From NCBI GenBank assembly GCA_900538705.1, contig UPZG01000001.1, positions 124,001-188,000 of the forward strand: a stretch of DNA of 64,000 nucleotides, written 5' to 3'. Below the pieces are notes generated by a model, which had not been told where the DNA came from, did not search any database, and was given only the letters and a program-made list of their open reading frames with translations. The position numbers were made by a program, and so were the translations under genes. Position 1 is the first letter of the stretch, and each line of letters starts with the position of its first letter. Below are positions 61,530 through 64,000 of the stretch, in pieces. Source of the stretch: an uncultured Porphyromonadaceae bacterium. Its GTDB lineage: Bacteria; Bacteroidota; Bacteroidia; Bacteroidales; Barnesiellaceae_A.

Positions 61530-61711
61530 ACTTTGTGATATTTAGTTATTTCTTGTTTATTTCTTCGAGTATCTCTATGGGTAGGTCTGCCTCTCTTCCT
61601 TCAGAGGAGGCTTACCCTCCCATATCTCTGTAAACCTATCGATTGAAAATCGTTTGTTGGCATTGGGTGCCACATCATGGATATAACAATCGACGAGGCT
61701 TGTAAGTACGA

Positions 61712-61719
61712 CAAAGGTA
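61712..61719 (-). promoter_or_regulatory. -7 box of the BI-1 operon
   Basis: TACCTTTG on the - strand. The -33 element is unclear. Confidence 0.45.
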
Positions 61720-61808
61720 ATGATAAAAAACGAAATTCCATATTTTATTGTATCCTCGCAGCCTGTTTCGTTTCATTCCTGTGATACTCATTTATGGGTA
61801 TAATAATT

Positions 61809-61840
61809 AAGGCGGCAGCTCTTGTGTGAGCTGCCGCCTT
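61809..61840 (-). terminator. Terminator after the secreted-protein gene
   Basis: A perfect 13-bp GC-rich stem (AAGGCGGCAGCTC / GAGCTGCCGCCTT) with a 6-nt loop, 70 nt past the stop codon. On - it is followed by TTAATTATTA. Confidence 0.75.
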
Positions 61841-61910
61841 AGTTTAAGGTTGATACCTTATTGCCTGTCGCTTATGAGTGAGTAGGCAGAAGGTACGCGA
61901 TATTTACAAC

Positions 61911-64000
61911 TTATCGGCGTATTTTCAGTATTTCATTACCGCAACGTACGATATAGATGCCTTTGGCAAGACGGCTCAGGTCGGCATTGCCTTTTTGGTC
62001 TATTACCCTTACACCGGCGATGTTATATACCTCTACACGATTTTCTGTGGGGTTCACAACTTCACGACCGTTGTAGTATACCTTCATATCGTTGTTGAGT
62101 TGCTCTATACCTGTGGGGAAGTCGTTGGTCATGGCATCGACAAATGTTACATTATCGATGTAAGCAGTATTTGTACCTTCTATAGAGATATAGATGCGGT
62201 TGGTTGCAGCAAATGCGGGGAACCAATATCCGGCTACTGCGCTGGCAGCTCTTACGTTTTCTTGCCAAAGGTCGGCAGACAGGTCAATTGACTCTACATC
62301 GCTACCTTTATCGGGTACTGACTCTTGGAGATGGTCGTTGTAAGTCCAGTTAGCATCGGTAGCTACCAGCGGTATGAGTTCGCCTTCGGCAGTGTAGAGG
62401 CTAACTTTGGGTGCAGTGGCTCCATTAGAGGTGGGTACATATATATCGAAGTGGATGTATTTGTATCCTTCAGTTTGTGATTGTGCACCAGGATAATCGG
62501 CAGGCGTATCAAATCCTACTTTCATAGCATTGTTTTGGCCTGATACTTCAAGTATATATGAGCCGTTCTTTTCGATAAACGGAACGCTGGTTGATTCCGA
62601 TGATATAACACCTACCGAGGTAGTGTATTCAGCGGGATATACGTTCGAGGGGAAGAGGCGGGCATCGGCAGTTGCTGCATTCTCAAAGTCATAGTCGAAT
62701 GCTTGGTCTTGTACAGTGTGGATGATGTAGAGCGGAGCTGCATACGATACAGGGTTGGTATATTTGCCACCGATTGTCTCTTTGTTCAGAACGAAAGTAG
62801 CATCGGCCGACCACAGCTCGTATGTCGTGTTGCCTTCCAGAGGAATTTGCGACTCTATCACAACCGTCATGGTGGTGTAACCGTCAGCATCGGGGCCCGA
62901 TTGTGTTTCGCTGATAACGTTTACAGCATATTGGTCTTCAAAGGGAACATTTGCGCCCTGTGCATTAGCCATTACATCGGTATTTGAAGCAGCCATGTCG
63001 GCATCACCGGTAAGAGTACCAATCTTACGGATATTCAGTTTAGACTGACGGTACGATACATAAGCGTCACCCAGTTTTGTCTTTACTGTTACGGTGATGC
63101 GGTTTGCTGTCGAGGCCATTACGCGGGTAGCTTCTCCTACTTGTACGGTATTCATGTCTACGCTTACATTGAAGTCAGCTTCTGTAAAAGGATTGAACTC
63201 TTTACCCGGAGCAACTTCCAAGAAGATGTATTGTACGTTACCACCATTTTTATCACTGTTTGTGCCCGAGTCAAAGCCGTACATGTCTATTGTCGTTGAG
63301 CTGCTGTTGCGGAACGACCACCATGCAGCACCACCGCGCGGGAGCAGACGCTCTTGCGAAGAAACACCGCTGTTACCGCGCATTTGGAACTTACTTTCAC
63401 GAGTGTTAGAACCGTTGCAAACCAGCATAGTGATAACTTCGGCGCCCGAGCCTAATTCACCGCCTTGTGTAGCGTTAAGTTTCAAGTAGCGGTGTGTGGG
63501 ACTTGTTTGATTATCAACAGGACCACCCATCTTCAACGATTTTGAGAAGGGGCCGTAACCGTCCAAGGTGAATGTATTGGAGGGGTTGTTTATGTCGAAC
63601 CATGTTACACGTACCGGAGTTTTGGGGGTACCGGCTGAACCGTAGATGGTAACACCGCGGAAAACGATGCTGTTGTCTCCATTGGGAATGTACATCTCGG
63701 CAGGAATCTCTTCTACCGTCCATACACGCCATTCACCTACTCCCGGCAACCAGTTGAGAATGTATTTGGCTTTGACATCCATGCCTTCGTAAGTGAATGT
63801 GATATCACCTTCACTATATTTGTAACCACTCATATTTTGTACTTCGCCTACAGCTCCTACTTGGATGCTTGATGCGGGAACTGTAACCGTCTCTGAGCCA
63901 TTTACCCATACGATATCACCAGAGAAGGTAGGTGTTTGAGCAAGGTCGAGCGAATCAGCAACATCGGCTACCAATGTCATGGCATACGTTTCGTTACCGT
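61911..64000 (-). CDS. Large secreted protein with T9SS-like C-terminal tail, 5' end outside window
   Basis: About 696 residues are visible. The in-frame Met at 63980 is preceded by coding sequence (..GNETYA), so the true start lies beyond the window. The body is beta-rich and Thr/Ser/Asn-rich, with apparent Ig-like or lectin-like segments (DVNFHIDIYVPTSNG-type and VSLYTAEGELIPLVA). The end, VEVYNIAGVRVIDQKGNADLSRLAKGIYIVRCGNEILKIRR, matches the Por_Secre_tail/T9SS type A sorting pattern (GIYIVR followed by a basic end). It is therefore probably exported to the surface, or carries a relic of that tail if the strain lacks T9SS. The cargo is unknown. Confidence 0.72.
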   Translation of the reverse strand, partial: GNETYAMTLVADVADSLDLAQTPTFSGDIVWVNGSETVTVPASSIQVGAVGEVQNMSGYKYSEGDITFTYEGMDVKAKYILNWLPGVGEWRVWTVEEIPAEMYIPNGDNSIVFRGVTIYGSAGTPKTPVRVTWFDINNPSNTFTLDGYGPFSKSLKMGGPVDNQTSPTHRYLKLNATQGGELGSGAEVITMLVCNGSNTRESKFQMRGNSGVSSQERLLPRGGAAWWSFRNSSSTTIDMYGFDSGTNSDKNGGNVQYIFLEVAPGKEFNPFTEADFNVSVDMNTVQVGEATRVMASTANRITVTVKTKLGDAYVSYRQSKLNIRKIGTLTGDADMAASNTDVMANAQGANVPFEDQYAVNVISETQSGPDADGYTTMTVVIESQIPLEGNTTYELWSADATFVLNKETIGGKYTNPVSYAAPLYIIHTVQDQAFDYDFENAATADARLFPSNVYPAEYTTSVGVISSESTSVPFIEKNGSYILEVSGQNNAMKVGFDTPADYPGAQSQTEGYKYIHFDIYVPTSNGATAPKVSLYTAEGELIPLVATDANWTYNDHLQESVPDKGSDVESIDLSADLWQENVRAASAVAGYWFPAFAATNRIYISIEGTNTAYIDNVTFVDAMTNDFPTGIEQLNNDMKVYYNGREVVNPTENRVEVYNIAGVRVIDQKGNADLSRLAKGIYIVRCGNEILKIRR

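Larger units (their letters stand above)
61530..61910. other. Intergenic region between the BI-1 gene and the secreted-protein gene
   Basis: 381 nt with the -7 box of the BI-1 operon on -, an imperfect GC-rich inverted repeat around 61580-61616 in its leader, and the terminator at 61809-61840. No coding gene is seen. Confidence 0.5.

Noticed and set aside
1..64000. tRNA, rRNA, CRISPR, insertion sequences or prophage genes
   Set aside because: No matching sequence, transposase or repeat array was seen in the window.

Overview
The window reads as a chromosomal segment of a Bacteroidales bacterium (phylum Bacteroidota). The evidence is the gene families: a fused SecDF, NigD-like, DUF3108, DUF4292, DUF5683 and DUF3467 proteins, a SusC/TonB-type barrel without a plug, and a T9SS-like C-terminal tail. 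The promoters agree: gene after gene is preceded by the Bacteroidales -7 box TAnnTTTG, usually without a Shine-Dalgarno sequence. The genus cannot be fixed from the sequence alone. I see no rRNA, tRNA, CRISPR array, insertion sequence or prophage. Almost all of it is ordinary core chromosome with a few accessory patches.

Layout. 1-3.8 kb (- strand): a likely iron-uptake locus of a porin-like barrel, an imelysin lipoprotein and a di-haem oxidoreductase cut by the window edge. 4.0-7.6 kb: a DEAD-box RNA helicase, a PfkB sugar kinase and a single-domain arabinose-5-phosphate isomerase. 7.7-12.6 kb: a six-gene operon dgt - TPM/zinc-ribbon protein - dgkA - recF - dciA - thioesterase. 13.0-14.9 kb: a small membrane protein, a frameshifted small secreted protein and an M20 peptidase homologue that seems to have lost its metal ligands. 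14.9-17.9 kb: three glycosyltransferases. 17.9-24.6 kb (- strand): a compact operon dut - TPR lipoprotein - DUF4292 lipoprotein - envC-like - GNAT/FemAB-like - polysaccharide flippase, with 4-nt overlaps.

25.0-31.2 kb: acyl-CoA ligase, prfB (RF2) with the classical programmed +1 frameshift, and secDF. 31.4-34.2 kb: an Ig-like lipoprotein and a DUF3108 protein. 34.2-37.5 kb (- strand): surE - tcdA - lolD - NigD-like - DUF3467. 37.9-41.8 kb (+): parA - parB - DUF5683 - mltD. 41.8-45.3 kb (-): mutS - radical SAM.

45.7-50.5 kb (+) is the most interesting part. A hybrid histidine kinase (HisKA-HATPase-REC-HPt) overlaps a sigma-54-dependent response regulator. The next gene encodes a secreted protein of 33-residue tandem repeats. 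It is preceded by a near-consensus sigma-54 (-24/-12) promoter and, about 100 bp further upstream, a cluster of three dyad-symmetric sites. Kinase, activator, enhancer-like sites, promoter and target gene are thus laid out in a row.

50.7-64 kb (- strand): a winged-helix regulator with a membrane protein; a YifB/ComM ATPase with a DUF4369-type lipoprotein; a four-gene operon of a BI-1 family protein, a U32 peptidase-family protein, a 995-residue TPR protein and an outer-membrane barrel; and the 3' end of a large secreted protein that runs off the window. Functional themes are envelope biogenesis, genome maintenance and replication, translation, and envelope-linked signalling.
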